This document shows positions 47,985 to 59,658 of a stretch of 64,000 nt of DNA, piece after piece (within the stretch, counting starts at the first letter, position 1; each line of letters starts with the position of its first letter). This stretch comes from Cristatella mucedo. Its lineage: Eukaryota > Bryozoa > Phylactolaemata > Cristatellidae. The notes below the pieces were generated by a model. That model was not told the origin of the DNA. It searched no databases and saw only the letters and a program-made list of their open reading frames with translations. Both the position numbers and the translations under genes were made by a program. The stretch lies in NCBI GenBank assembly GCA_009760855.2, contig WPIO01000068.1, forward strand, positions 661,001-725,000. Reading direction: 5' to 3'.

Positions 47985-50760
47985 AATATTAATAGTACAC
48001 TTGGTATTGCGCCCTCGGAGAAGTCATTCTCTTTCTAGTCACATTTGCTGCAAAAGAAGAGCGATGAATGTTTAGTGGCGGGATGTGCAACAAAAACATA
48101 GTTTAGATAAAATGCCCATGGTCAGGTTGATATGCATAGGGTGACTTGCAAATATGGTTTTAGCAGCATGCACAGTGTCAGCACGCATAGCTACATAAAG
48201 GAATCATTACAGGAATCTAACAAAGGCTGTCATAATGATTGTCATATGGATTCAATTTTAGTTTCTCATCAAGAGGGGTCAGGGGAGATTTTGAGACCCA
48301 GGTCAGGAGTGAGTTCCAGGCTATGGGGGCGTAGATGCTAAATGCATGGTCTCTAGTGAATTGGAGATTTGAACGATATATGGGTAAACAGTTTAATTCT
48401 AAAAAGCAGGTGTTAAAATAATTAAACCGGTGGAGGAGTAAATCTGATAAGCGAGCTCAAGCCAAAGAATGTAGGGACCTAAAGTGAGTGAACCAAACCT
48501 CAAAGTCAATGCGTTGCTTGACTGGGAACTTGTGAAGGTTGGCAAAAAGTGAAGTAGTGTGGTAACTGTGAAGCTCGTGAGAGACATGCCGAGCTGCAAA
48601 ATTTTGCACCAGCTGTAAGCTCCTGATTGCTCAGGCCAGTAGACAAGCAAGTAATGAATTACTGAAGTCAAAACGGTATGCCAAAAATGCATGGACCAGT
48701 TTAGATGTGGTATATATGTGTAAACAAGCCCGAATTTAAGAAACGTCAAGTAGCTGAATGAAGGCAGAACTTGACAGTGGAGCTGATTTGCTCGTCTAAT
48801 GAAACATATTAATTTGGAACAAGAGACTAAGCTTTCGTCTATATTCAACAGAGCATTAGCTTGCAGGGTCAATTGAGAGCATTAGCATTTACAAAAATCT
48901 GAATCACACTTAGCTTTCCAATAACTAGTAAGCTGATTTTATCATCATTTAATTTAAGAACGTGTGCTGCCATTTATGTGCGAACGGTATCACTACATGC
49001 TGCAGAGAAGTGGAGAGAATTAGACGTGCTTGAGGTCTGCGAGAGACCAAAGAATACATGCAACTAATTGTCATATGCATCGAAGTGAAAGCCTAGATTG
49101 TGCTTGGCGATCACATCGGCAAGAGGGAGAAAAAGAGAGATAGGGAATAAATCGTGGAAAGAACAAGATTAGGCACAGATCGTTGAGCTGCCACATATAT
49201 CAGAGGTTTCTCTGATGATCTTTGTCAAATCACATCGCTACTCGGGAGTCTTTCATTGAGATAGGACCTGAACTATTGCAATCCAGTGCAATAGATGCCC
49301 AGGTCAGTTGAGAGTTTCCCAAGAAGGACTTAGTGATCAATAATATAAAAATATGCCGAAAGATGGAGCAAAACAAGCAGATACTCTACCTAAGTCTGCC
49401 TTCCTACGTCAGTCATTATACGTCCGAAGCAATGCGGGTCTGTGAAGTAATTAGCTCTAACATCCGTCATAAGTGTGTTAGCAAGGTTTGAAGTTTCAAC
49501 GTAGAATTTAAGTTAATCTATCACGACTTGTTTTGGTGTCTTTGAGGGGAACGATGGAAGGGAGACTGGTTGGAAGTTGCTTACGTTCTCTTGGTCAAGT
49601 GTTGCTGACTACAGCCTTTTGAAAGGTTCTGGGAGATTACCTGAGGTTAAAGACATATATACGACATTAGTTATGCAGGCCAGCTGATCAATGTGTTTAG
49701 AAGTATGACGGTGGGAATATGGCTCAGTGGACTAGTTGTCTTCTTTGATTGGGATATGAACGTCAGGAGAGGTCACTAGTGACAGCCTTGAATGGAGACA
49801 TTGAGGTGTTGCATCGAATTGAGGGACGGTATTCTAGGTAGGATGCTGCCATCGTAGCTATAGACTCCCTGATCTTGTCTATCGTGTTGACAAAGAAGCT
49901 AGAGAAGTGATCACCTATATCAATACAGGGATTATTAGGTTATGAGCTAACCTGGGAGCAGTTGAAATAGTTGAAGATGGTTGATCGTCGACATTAGTAT
50001 TTTTGAATCGTGCATCTGGGATTTAACATTGTTCACATAGAATAATACTAATACAATAATAATGCACTTGATAAAGCGCCCTCGGAGAACTCGATCTCTC
50101 TCTAGGCACTTTACATTTGCTGCAAAGGGAAGCTAGACTTAGTCTTTGCTACGATTGACTGGTACCATCTACATTAGTTCTCGTATGCCCGTCAACGAAA
50201 AGTCAGTAGTGATCTTTCGTATTTGCTTTCAAGCTTTGTAGACCTAGACTCTTTGTAGACCTAGCTAGTCTAATGTCTGTGGTAAACCACAGGCCGCCTG
50301 GATGAGGTCACATAGTGTGCTTAGTCAGAGGTGCTAACTCGTAGAGCACGTCGGCTAATGTCGTTTTGTAGCAATCTACCGAGGATGACAGGTTAGATGG
50401 GGGGATTGAGCAGCATAGGCGAAGCAGATATTCTGCACGGACAGCACGGAAGTCAAGGATTTTAAGACTCTGTGATTTAAAGGTAATTTTGGAACGGGAG
50501 GAGGGCATGAATTGTACACTTGAGATCTGCATTTGGTCAGATAAGCAAGATTTGGTAATAACACGTGACGGCAAAGAGCAGCTGTGTCAGAAAACTTCGT
50601 CGAGTGTGTGACCCTTGATGTGAGAAGCTTCACACACACGAGCCACAAGAGACAATGAATCATCAGTGCACGAAATTCTATGTTAAAGCTTTCAGATAAT
50701 CTATTAAACATTTGCCACTCAATCAAATAATAAATTCTGTAACATCTGAAGTGCATTTAG
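47985..50760 (-). mobile_element. LINE-1, long minus-strand copy
   Basis: Tail and hairpin at 47985-48060, 3' UTR to about 48340, RT (48400-49500, frames broken), linker (49500-50400), endonuclease C-terminus to about 50760. It is the most complete LINE-1 in length and shows the linker order. A 90-base solo tail is nested at 50041-50131. No usable frames. Confidence 0.85.
50041..50131 (-). mobile_element. Solo LINE-1 tail nested in LINE-1
   Basis: (aat)n-like tail, a complete hairpin (agcgccctcggagaactcga and partner) and only ttgctgcaaaggg of further 3' UTR. Flanking sequence on each side is contiguous in the copy at 26985-27010, so this is a separate insertion of about 90 bases. Confidence 0.8.
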
Positions 50761-50929
50761 GTTACGCTTAGTTAATTGTAGGTCGAGCTGTTATTTAAGT
50801 ACGAATTATGTAACGGTTTTAAAGATGGCTGAACTGAGAATAATTAATTTTAGCAGGAATCAATTTATTTTTTACGAATCAAACACGAAAACGTATGTAA
50901 ATATATTTGTGTATTTGAATCCAAAAATA

Positions 50930-50952
50930 GCTGTTCAGAATCTCTGAACAGC
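50930..50952. repeat. Perfect 10-base inverted repeat
   Basis: GCTGTTCAGA, 3-base spacer, TCTGAACAGC. No T-run or other context suggests a function. Confidence 0.7.
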
Positions 50953-51439
50953 CATATAGGAATATAGCATGTTTTGGAGATCCATCTGGTCCCTACAGTG
51001 GAGATCGTAAGGAAAGACTACCTCTATTGCATTCTTCCTATTAAGAGTAAAAATATGTTTGAAACAAATTTGAGTAGTCACATAGAAATCGTAAAGGCGT
51101 AACATTAGAAAAATTGATTTCTGCACCGACAACCAGCAAGACGAATATATATTTGTATGCCGAATAGAATAAGTGTATGCCAAGTAAAATGACAAAACCA
51201 AGAGAAGTTTTGAGCTGACGTGTTACAGATGAAGGAGTAGTCTAAAGAATTACTACAAGGCATTGACGCGAGACCCACATCAATCTTACTAAACCGAACG
51301 TTGAAAACGGGGTTCCTTATTGACCATGTTTCGAGGGCTGTCAACCAATACCTGACTCATGGTTCAGACGCCACCAGCAGACAGCTCCCAGATTAGTCGA
51401 TTAGGATTTTAAACCAGCTGAGCAGCCATTTGTAGCCCT

Positions 51440-51660
51440 ATAATGCAGCTCAGTTATACCAAAGACGAACACTGGAGGTAGAGTCTTGCACCAATTGTAA
51501 GCTCCTAATTGCATTGCTTGTAGACCAGCAAGCAGTTAATTACTGAAGTCGAGACTGGACGTCATGAATGGACGTAAGAATATTGATGTAGTATTCCCTC
51601 CTAAGCTTGCCCGAATTTGATGAATTTTACGCAGCTCGATAAATCCTACTGCTCTCATTT
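51440..51660 (-). mobile_element. LINE-1 RT fragment
   Basis: Minus-strand match to the RT C-terminal region (cttgcaccaattgtaagctc, gcccgaatttgat) without tail. An old fragment. Confidence 0.7.
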
Positions 51661-52600
51661 GCCAAAACAAGATCTAACTGTTTAGTACCTGCAGCAGTAT
51701 TCTAATCAGACATCTGCAAAACCGAGGCTTGGATTTACCTATAATATGTTGTTGATTCAGACTCAAACTGCCTCTGTTATCGCAATAACATAAGTCTAGT
51801 CGGAAAAATGCATAAGCGCACCTAAAAGGTACTCTTCTGCAAGTAATGAATCTCGGCATCTCTGAAGCGAGCATTTCTTCTCATGTAGTCACTATTTCAT
51901 ACAGTGATCCTCAGCATTAATCCTAACTTAGATTATGCATCCTGTGTTAATAGAGAGCATTTTGGCAGTGCTCAGCTAGCAATCAACCTCTGCATTCAAG
52001 CTAGCCTAGAGACTAGAAGTTCTGCCTCCATCCGGACCGATCGGAATCGATGTTTCAAGTACAGCACTCTTCGATGGAATCATGAAGCAATGAGACTCGC
52101 ACAACATGGCCTGCAAGGATCTTAGCGATGATCCAGCACTTCCCCCTGCAACTGTCAGCTGCCCTACAACGATTCAGCAGCGAAACAATTTTGTCGTAAA
52201 TTAAAAAGACAAATTATTTATTCAACGGAGGGATTTTCTTAATGATAATATAGTTAGTGCTGTTAAGCCAGGCTAGTGAGTTCAAAGCGTGACTCGTGAA
52301 TAATTGAGGGTGCTACCCAGTTGACTTCACCAACGGCTATGACTTACATAACTGAGTAATTGCATCAGGTTGCATTATTTGTCTTTATAAAAGTCGTTTT
52401 TGCTAACATTCAGCTGATATATATATAAGTATAATATATATTTATGTGTGTGCGTTTTGTCGTTTTCGGCCAGTGCATGTATTTCTCATCCGACCAGTAT
52501 GCTTTTATTTTAATTAAGTCCCATTGAAATTGGACATAAATGGAAGTAAATCGTTTTAAAAGAAATCACCGTTTCAGCTATCGTTTGGCTAACAAGTGCC
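51661..52600. other. Unrecognised intron sequence
   Basis: Short TA-rich stretch at about 52415-52440; otherwise nothing recognised. Confidence 0.4.
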
Positions 52601-52639
52601 GTTCGACAATGTATCAACCGTTATTGACCTGAGCTCCAA

Positions 52640-53345
52640 ATATCTGGCTACTGACTAAATAAGCTTATACCAGAGACATCTCAACGGAAAGCATTGAGAC
52701 CAGTGGCTGATCTGGCAGACGAAGCACTGGCCTTCTTTTAAGTCTTACTTTTTTCAGATCGTGTTTAGTCCGTGTCGTGTGGCGGTCAGGTCTCATTTAC
52801 CAGACTAGTTACCTGTGGAGTTTTACAAGGATTCATTTCCGGTTCTTTGCTGTTTTTCTTGAGTACTCTACCTATTGGCCAACTGATTAGTGCCCGCTCC
52901 ATGGGCCCTTGATTTCATGCTGACGATGCTCCTCTGAACTTATCCTTTAAGTCACAGGAATCTGCTGCAGCGACTGAAGATCTGTATGCTTGCCATGCAG
53001 ACATTTGATCCATTATGTCAGCCAAATTTCGGTACACTAAACGACAAAAAAACTGAACTGCTGCTAATAGGTCGGTGAGCCGTGATGGTGCACTTGGTTA
53101 GGCGGTTGCTTTCACGACCTCGGCCCCGAGGTCGTGGGTTCAAATTCCTGTGGTAGGTGATTCTTTATCGCCACTGCAAGTGGTGGTGATAGCCGTAAAG
53201 GCTCTTCCGTCGCCGTACAAAAAGAGGCTGTTTAATCAGCTAGGATTTATTATTTATTTATAGGACACCCTAGGCGTGTAACTCGACTAAAAAGCTCTGC
53301 TCTTGAAATCGCTGACGCTGCTGGGTGGCCATTTCTCATAAGAAT
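52640..53345 (+). mobile_element. LINE-2 RT fragment, split by SINE-B
   Basis: RT middle region matching 46020-46460: a TCGVLQGFISGSLLF-like block near 52810, CDDAPLNL-like at 52920, then after the SINE the aggacaccctaggcg block. No tail. Confidence 0.8.
53074..53261 (+). mobile_element. SINE-B copy in LINE-2
   Basis: tRNA-like head GAGCCGTGATGGTGCACTTG, strong B-box GGGTTCAAATTCC, body with GCAAGTGGTGGTGATAGCCG, end TTAATCAGCTAGGATTTATT. The LINE-2 sequence ataggacaccc continues after it, and aatagg precedes it, suggesting an ATAGG target duplication. Confidence 0.85.
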
Positions 53346-53384
53346 TTGCATGCAGTCTTCGACAGCTCACTAAATTTCAAAGGC

Positions 53385-53620
53385 ATCGTAGTTGTGCTTA
53401 GGCGTACTGACACTGCTCATGCTGCCACTAACCACTACTGCATTCTGACACTGTGCATGTAACCTCTAGCCATGTTAATCATGTTGCTTTTCAAGCATGA
53501 TAAAACTCACCATTCAATCACGTTTCCCTTTGCAGCTAGATCTAAAGCACCTAGAGAGAGCGATTGAGTTCTCTGAAGACGCTTTACCAAGTGCATTATT
53601 GATATTATTATTCTTAACGA
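53385..53620 (+). mobile_element. LINE-1 3' fragment
   Basis: 3' UTR, hairpin and (att)n tail ending 53615. First of four consecutive same-strand LINE-1 3' ends. Confidence 0.85.
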
Positions 53621-53800
53621 GCCGTGACGGCACACTTGGGATGATGGTTGCTTTTCTACGACCGTGGTTCAAAGGTTGTGGTTTCGATTCATGCAGTGGG
53701 CATCATGTATCACCACTGCAATCAAAGCCGTGGTACTAGCCGTAAATGCTCTTCTGTTGCTGTACAAAAAAAGCTGTTCAGTCGGCTAGTACTTATTGTT
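53619..53800 (+). mobile_element. SINE-B copy (diverged)
   Basis: GAGCCGTGACGGCACACTTG head, decayed B-box (GGTTTCGATTC), AGCCGTAAATGCTCTTC body. Lies exactly between two LINE-1 copies. Confidence 0.8.
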
Positions 53801-53804
53801 CTTT

Positions 53805-54665
53805 CAGCTCGTAATTTAGGTGTCATGTTCCAAAGTGACCTCTCGTTAGACGACCACATCAGCTCCAGAGTCAAATTGGCCTACTTTCAACTACATAACA
53901 TTGCTAAAATTCGGCTGGCTTAGATAAGGTGACCACGTCTAAGTTGGTCCATGCATTCATGACATCCCGTCTTGACTTCTGCACCTCACTGCTTACTGGC
54001 ATACCGGAATGTGCAATCAGGTGATTGCAGCTGGTTCAAAACTCTACAGCTAAGCTTTTCTGTCGTGAGCAGCTCAGTTGCCACGTCATACCACTTCTCG
54101 CCGACCTGCACAGGCCACCAGTCAAGCAACTGATTGACTTCAAGGTTTTGTCGCTCCCTTGTAGGTCACTTAACTCTTTGGCTCCAGCCTATCTCTCAGA
54201 TCTACAACCCCACAAGGCCAAGTATCGTACCACCGGCTTTTTTGGAATCCAACGGTTTACCTTTACCTATCAAAACCTCAAATCCTTTGGAGACTGTGCA
54301 TTAAGATCGTACGCTCCCGAAGCCTGAAACTCACTTCGCAACTTGCGTCAGAACATCCCCTGACTTGACCACATTTAGAAAGAACTTGAAAACACACCTA
54401 TTTAAGATACCATTAGTGGGTCCTTGTGATTCGTCTTTCACGTGCTTGTGCGTGCTGACACTATGAATGCTGCTACTAACCACATTTGCGTGCCGATCCT
54501 AAGCATATCACCCCTAACTATATTATTCATGCTATTTATCAAGCATAATATTACCCACCATTCAATTGGGTTTCGTTTTTCAGCAAATGTCAAGCACCTA
54601 GAATGAGGGTTATTTCTCTGAGGGTGCTTTATCAAGTGCATTCTTATTGTTATCATTATTTTTTT
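53805..54665 (+). mobile_element. LINE-1 RT C-terminus to tail
   Basis: RT C-terminal frames (LAYFQLHNIAKIR near 53875; LADLHRPPVKQLIDFKVL near 54095), 3' UTR, hairpin and T-rich tail. Confidence 0.85.
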
Positions 54666-54689
54666 ATATTTTTTACGAAATGTATGTGC

Positions 54690-55500
54690 CAAGCTCCAAG
54701 TGACATCTCATTAGACGAATGCATCAGTTCTACTGCCATATCTGCCTATTTATACCTATATAACAATGCTGTTATTCTGGCTTTTCTAGACAGGTATACC
54801 ACATCTAAATTAGTCCATGCATTTGCGACATGCCATCTTGACTTCTGTAATTCACTGGTTATTCGTCTTACAGCATGTGCAATCAGGTGCTCACAGCTAG
54901 TGCGAAAATCTGCAGCTAGGCTTGAATGTCGTGAGAATGGCAGTTGCCACATCTCACTACTTCTTGCCGACCTGCACTGGCGCCCAGTCAGGCAAGGCAT
55001 CGACTTCAAGGTTTAGTTACTCACTTTTAGGTCCCTTAATTCTTTTTCAGCCTACCTATCCGATCTACTCCCCTATCAGGCTAAGTATCGTACCACCTGC
55101 TTTTCGGAACCTAGCTGTTTACCTATACCTCGTACACACGTGAAATCCTTTAGGGATTGTGCATTCAGTTCCAATTCTCCCATATCCTAAAATCACTTTC
55201 GACTAGCTTCACGACATCTTCTGACTTTCCAAATTTAAAGGGAAACTTGAAAAGTATCTGGTTATAACAGCATTTAGTTATTTCCTTAGTCCTTTAAGTG
55301 ATTATACATGCTGACTGTGTGCATGCTGCCACTAACCATACTTGCATGCTGATCCTATGCATGTCACTCCTAACTATGATACATTTGCTGTTTATAGAGC
55401 GGCCAACCACCAACCATTCGATCATGCTTTCCTTGCAGCAAACTTAAAGTGCCTTGAAAGAAATTGAGTTCTCTGCCGGCTCTATGGCAAATGTATTACT
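54690..55500 (+). mobile_element. LINE-1 RT C-terminus to tail
   Basis: Open at 54603-55016 in part (SKLVHAFATCHLDFCNSLV), then 3' UTR and tail at 55430-55500. Follows the previous copy directly. Confidence 0.85.
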
Positions 55501-55509
55501 ACTAATTTT

Positions 55510-55785
55510 GAAAAGTAGCCAAAACTGCATCTGTTTATTGCAGCATTTAGTGGGTCCATGCTACTTGTCATTTGTGAGCTTAGGCATACTGACACTGTGC
55601 GTGCTGCTTCTAACCATACTTGCATGCTGACCATGAGCATGTCATCCTTAGCCAAGTTACGGTTTTTTTTTATTCAGCATGCTACAGCTAACCGTTGTAT
55701 AATGGTTCCTTTACAGTAATTCTAAAGTGCATAGAAAGAGATTACGTTCTCTGAGGGTGCTACAATAAATATATTATTTATTTTA
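55510..55785 (+). mobile_element. LINE-1 3' fragment
   Basis: gcatttagtgggtccatgct, GCATG repeats, hairpin remnant and (att)-rich tail. Fourth in the series. Confidence 0.8.
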
Positions 55786-55789
55786 TTGC

Positions 55790-56670
55790 TACTGTCTCGG
55801 CTAGATTATTGAAATTATCTTTAAGCTGGGCTAACTAAAAAAGCCAATAGGCCACTGCTGCTACTAATGCATGTGTCGGCAAAGCTGGTTTACAAATTCC
55901 AGTGGTTCAACCATGTGTATCCTCTGCTGAAAGAGCTCGGATGGCTTTAGGTCGATTGAAAGATACAGAGCAAATTTACGTCTCTAACTCACAAAGCCTG
56001 CCACGGCTTGGCTTCTTCATGAGGTGAGCCGTGATGGCTCACTATATAAGGAGGTTGCTTTTCACGACCTCGGCTCCAAGATCGTAGGTTCGATTCCTGT
56101 GCTAGGCGATCCTTTATCGAAGCTTCGAGCGGTAGTGATAGCCTTAAAGGCTCTTCTGTCGCTTACAAAAGAGGCTGTTACAAAAGAGGCTGTTAAATCA
56201 ACTAGTTTTTTTCATACGTAGCTGAACTAATCCACCAGTTTAAGCATCTCCATGACCTTAGGTCCCATATGGGCACTAAATTAGCTGTTCTATTCCCCCT
56301 TTCAAAGACCGTCGGCCACAGAAGCTTTTCCTCTGCAGGTTCTAGATTGTGGAACTCACGTCCACAGTTCTTACGCAATGACAACTACTTCTCTGCCTGC
56401 GACTACCTATTCTTTTCCGCGGTTCTGAGTGGCTACTTCCATGCTACTCACTACCTCAACTTCCCTCCTGACTGAGCTATGCTTCTCATTTTATCTTTTT
56501 TTGCGTGAAATAAAGTCTGTTGAGTACTGAATGCATGCTGAAAACCGATCAGGCTTTGAATTAGCAATCCATAACTATCCTAGGTATCAACACATAGTTT
56601 TTTGTGGATTTTTGGAGCTACAGACGGGATACATTTCAAATCCATAACTAGGCATCAGTGGCTGTGGCTG
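55790..56670 (+). mobile_element. LINE-2 C-terminal part, split by SINE-B
   Basis: RT C-terminus (CHGLASS-like, then GHRSFSSAGSRLWNSRPQFL open at 56269-56475), 3' UTR with tttggagctacagacggg, decayed tail. Confidence 0.85.
56024..56212 (+). mobile_element. SINE-B copy in LINE-2 with target duplication
   Basis: Head GAGCCGTGATGGCTCACTAT, B-box GGTTCGATTCC (a near-canonical RNA polymerase III box). A perfect short duplication acaaaagaggctgtt occurs near the 3' end. LINE-2 reads cttcttcat before and ttcatacgtag after, versus one cttcgtacctag at 46855, giving a TTCAT target duplication. Confidence 0.9.
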
Positions 56671-56719
56671 TTGCTAAGTATGGATCACCGGAGGGGTTGT
56701 AGTATCTTCATTGGCTACA

Positions 56720-56932
56720 TCACTTAGTCACTAAACCAAAGGTTTCTTGATTTTCTGATCGCCTGAGACGAAGCTTCTTTTCGGCGTTCCGTCCCCAAGG
56801 CAGCCTCCCGTCTCTCTGGATCGTGAAGCTACTCGCACAACATAACTTTCTAGTAAGCCTTAGGCACTCGAATGAAGTCTTGAGTACAAGGTCATTATTT
56901 CGGGCGACCTTTGATAAAGAAGTAGGAGGCAT
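56720..56932 (-). other. Open frame of unknown nature
   Basis: Minus-strand frame with a basic segment (RNAEKKLRLRRSENQETF). An acceptor-like site (ctacttctttatcaaag) lies in it, but no phase-compatible partner was found and UBR1 alignment leaves no room for it. It may be a decayed transposon. Confidence 0.25.
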
Positions 56933-57293
56933 TTATTTTAGCTAAATTTATGTATTAGTACTTTATTTGCAGTTTCAAACAGCTATGGCTCTCGCCTTAT
57001 AACTTTAAGCAGCAGTAAATTACCTTCTTCATTGAATCTCTGTGAATCCTAGGCCGATGCAGCGATTAGGATGGCCTGTTGCTTGGCGTCTAGAGTGTTT
57101 GAGGACAAACTTTTAATTCTTAATTACAACTTTCCCTTGGCAGTTAGCTCCGAAGGAAGATGCAGGCTCGTTTAAGTGAGACGACTATTTGTATTCACGA
57201 TAATGAGATACGGGTGCGAAAAATCAGGCAGAGAATGTCCTTTTGACTCCAGTTATTTCAGAGGAGCAGCACTATTTAACATTTCAGTCTTAC

Positions 57294-57562
57294 CTTAGAA
57301 CGTAGGTCGGCTCGTTGAGTCTCGAAATTCTACAGCAAGCTCCGAATGGCTGCTGTCGTATCTCAGCCCAAGCAGCTTCTCCTCCGCTCCTGAATGCTAG
57401 AAACTCTTCGAACGGCTTGAAAATGGAGCTGATCGCATTCGCTCTCTGTTGCTCAGGACTTTCAGTTTCTGTGGCATAAATCGATGCGACTAGTCTGGCA
57501 AGTCTATTGTCTAGATGTTTGAGGAACTTCAATTTTCCGGATAAATAGGCTTCATCGAGGGA
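57294..57562 (-). CDS. UBR1/2-like gene, first recognised exon (N-terminus)
   Basis: 269 bases from acceptor taaatattgtag to donor CTAAG|gtaaga; phase 0 in, 2 out; 89 codons plus two bases (residues 1-89). The segments LKFLKHLDNRLARLV, SSIFKPFEEFL and CCRISRLNEPTY run in the same order and spacing as AFLHHLAQLVPEIY, SIFTPLEWYLF and CGRVFKSGETTY of UBR1, just before the UBR box. Cys76 matches the first zinc ligand. The family's next Cys (Y-S-C) is Leu89 or Ser91 depending on alignment. The start codon must lie in an upstream exon, not identified; UBR1 has only about 30-40 residues before this point. Confidence 0.85.
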
Positions 57563-57599
57563 CTACAATATTTAAAAGAGCATTTTATTTATCCACATT

Positions 57600-57978
57600 A
57601 TATCAATATATTATTCACATTGCATTTGCCTCTACAGCTAGCCATCACATCCGATCCCTATCCAAGATTAGGAGCTGTCTCTCACAGTGGCGTGTAAAAG
57701 ATTTATCTAGCTCTTTAGTTCTGTCTCGGCTTGATTATTGTAATTCCCTTTTGGCTGGATTGCCAAAGAAAGCTATTAAGCCACTACAGCAGACAATGAA
57801 TGTGGCTGCAAGGCTGGTCTTCAAGTCCCAGAGGTTTGAGCACGTGTCTCTTTGCTAAAAGAGCTAGGATGGATGCCGGTTGAGCAACGGATCCAGAGCA
57901 AAGTTCTTACGCTGACCCACTTTATGACTTTGTGGAGTTACAGATGGAGATACATTACATTACATCAAGAGTCAGCAT
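57600..57978 (+). mobile_element. LINE-2 3' fragment with internal deletion
   Basis: RT C-terminal block (LDYCNSLLAGLPKKAIKPLQ at about 57730) jumps at 57920 from acgctgacccac to tttatgactttgtggagtta, then an (attac)n tail. Confidence 0.85.
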
Positions 57979-58139
57979 GCACTTTTTGAATTTTGTGTGT
58001 GGGTGCAATATGTAAGAAGCATATAATAGTCGAAAAGTATTACTGCTTTTAATTTTCGTGATTCCCCTGATAATTACAGGAACTTAAATTTTACCTTCCG
58101 TGAGAGGAACGACTTCGCAAATCGCGACAACACGCTCGT

Positions 58140-58450
58140 TCTTATACCTACATGAGTAGCGACAATTCTTAGGCAACGACAACTACTCTCCTGCTGCCGA
58201 CTATGACAAATCCTTTCCAGCGGTCTTGAGATGCTACGTCCATGATACTCATTACTTCAACTGCTCTTCCGACTCAGCTATGCTACCCAATTTCTCTTTG
58301 TCGCGTGAGATTAAGTCTTTAGGACACCCAATGCCTACTAAAAGCCGCTTAGGCTGGGAGTGCTATCTGCAAAACTCTAATCCTGCTTAGCAGCCACTTA
58401 GTCTTTGTGGCCTTGTAAAGTTGCAGATGCATATGCATTACATAACAGCG
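58140..58450 (+). mobile_element. LINE-2 3' fragment
   Basis: Begins in the last RT residues (ggcaacgacaactac), 3' UTR, tail tgcattacataac. Confidence 0.8.
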
Positions 58451-58536
58451 CCCTTGCTCTCGTGTGATTCCAATCTGTGGCAATCCAGTTTGTCTGCTAC
58501 CCTTAGACCCAGATAGCTATGTATTGCGCCTCGAGG

Positions 58537-58664
58537 TCAGAACAATGCAGCTACATTGGTCGTTCGGGCTCGTACAGTCGAGCCGTTCAATGGCAGCGGA
58601 ACAGTCAGTAAGGTCGCTATCGACCTGATACCATCAATGCATCGCTTCAAGCATTGCAATAGTA
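58537..58664 (-). CDS. Possible last exon of upstream gene model
   Basis: After acceptor ttcagctgtag, a two-base lead then 41 codons (LLQCLKRCIDGIRSIATLLT at the start) to TGA at 58537. Phase 1 in fits the exon at 59562-59658. Unknown family. The weak pyrimidine tract keeps confidence low. Confidence 0.3.
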
Positions 58665-58989
58665 CTACAGCTGAACCATGCATACTGTCGGAACCTATAC
58701 TTGTACCAATAATAAGTGGGTGAAGAACGTTAACTGCTAATTGTACTATGACCTACAATCAGAAGCTTTAAATCTACCGTTTTTTAATGATGCTGAATTG
58801 AACCAGTGCCCAGGTGCTGAAGATTATGACCCCCATATTAATCCACTGAACTGCATCTAATGTGTAAATACGTCACTAGCTTGTAACTAAAATTGTAAGC
58901 AATCATACTTAAAACACTTGTTCATATAAATTAAACCATTACAAGTACCTGACTTTTTCCGAAATTCAAGGAACAGCAATTTCAAATCC

Positions 58990-59159
<170 letters not shown>

Positions 59160-59561
59160 TAGAAAATAATCCGGCATCCAAAAGGCCATACGGGATCGCA
59201 CTCTGATAGATTTGAATCTTCGACCTGGTGCGTTGATGTAAGAGTAGCTCTATCTTAAGCAAACAATGAGGTGCAATAGGTTAGTATTTTATCATTCATT
59301 GCCAACATTCTTATTCAACTTTGCCAGATTCGTAGTTCCTGAAATGCAATTATTGGAAGTAGGTTGTGCTATGATCACTTTTACATAGCTTTAAAAGCCT
59401 ATATTTTTTATTCGCCAATTAATTGTGCTCTGGACTTCAAGTCAGGCTGAGATGTTGTGCTTTGGACATCGAAAGAGATAAGGTGTGCCCCGCTTTTTGC
59501 TCTGGACAGCTGTAGCTCTGCGTGGCTGTGAAGTTGGCTTTTCTTAGCATTGGCCACATAC

Positions 59562-59658
59562 CTTTCAAATTACACTGCTTTTTATGTTTATGGCCACCCA
59601 CGGCAGCTACCACGGGACCACATGCATGTGTTTCAGTTTCAATGCTATTGTCAATCGG
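59562..59658 (-). CDS. Candidate exon of upstream gene model
   Basis: 97 bases from acceptor gcaatcctaacag to donor GAAAG|gtatgt. Only the phase 0 frame is open: 32 codons starting PIDNSIETETHACGPVVAAV, ending in a basic HKHKKQC patch. Fits phase 0 from the exon at 61405. Confidence 0.4.
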
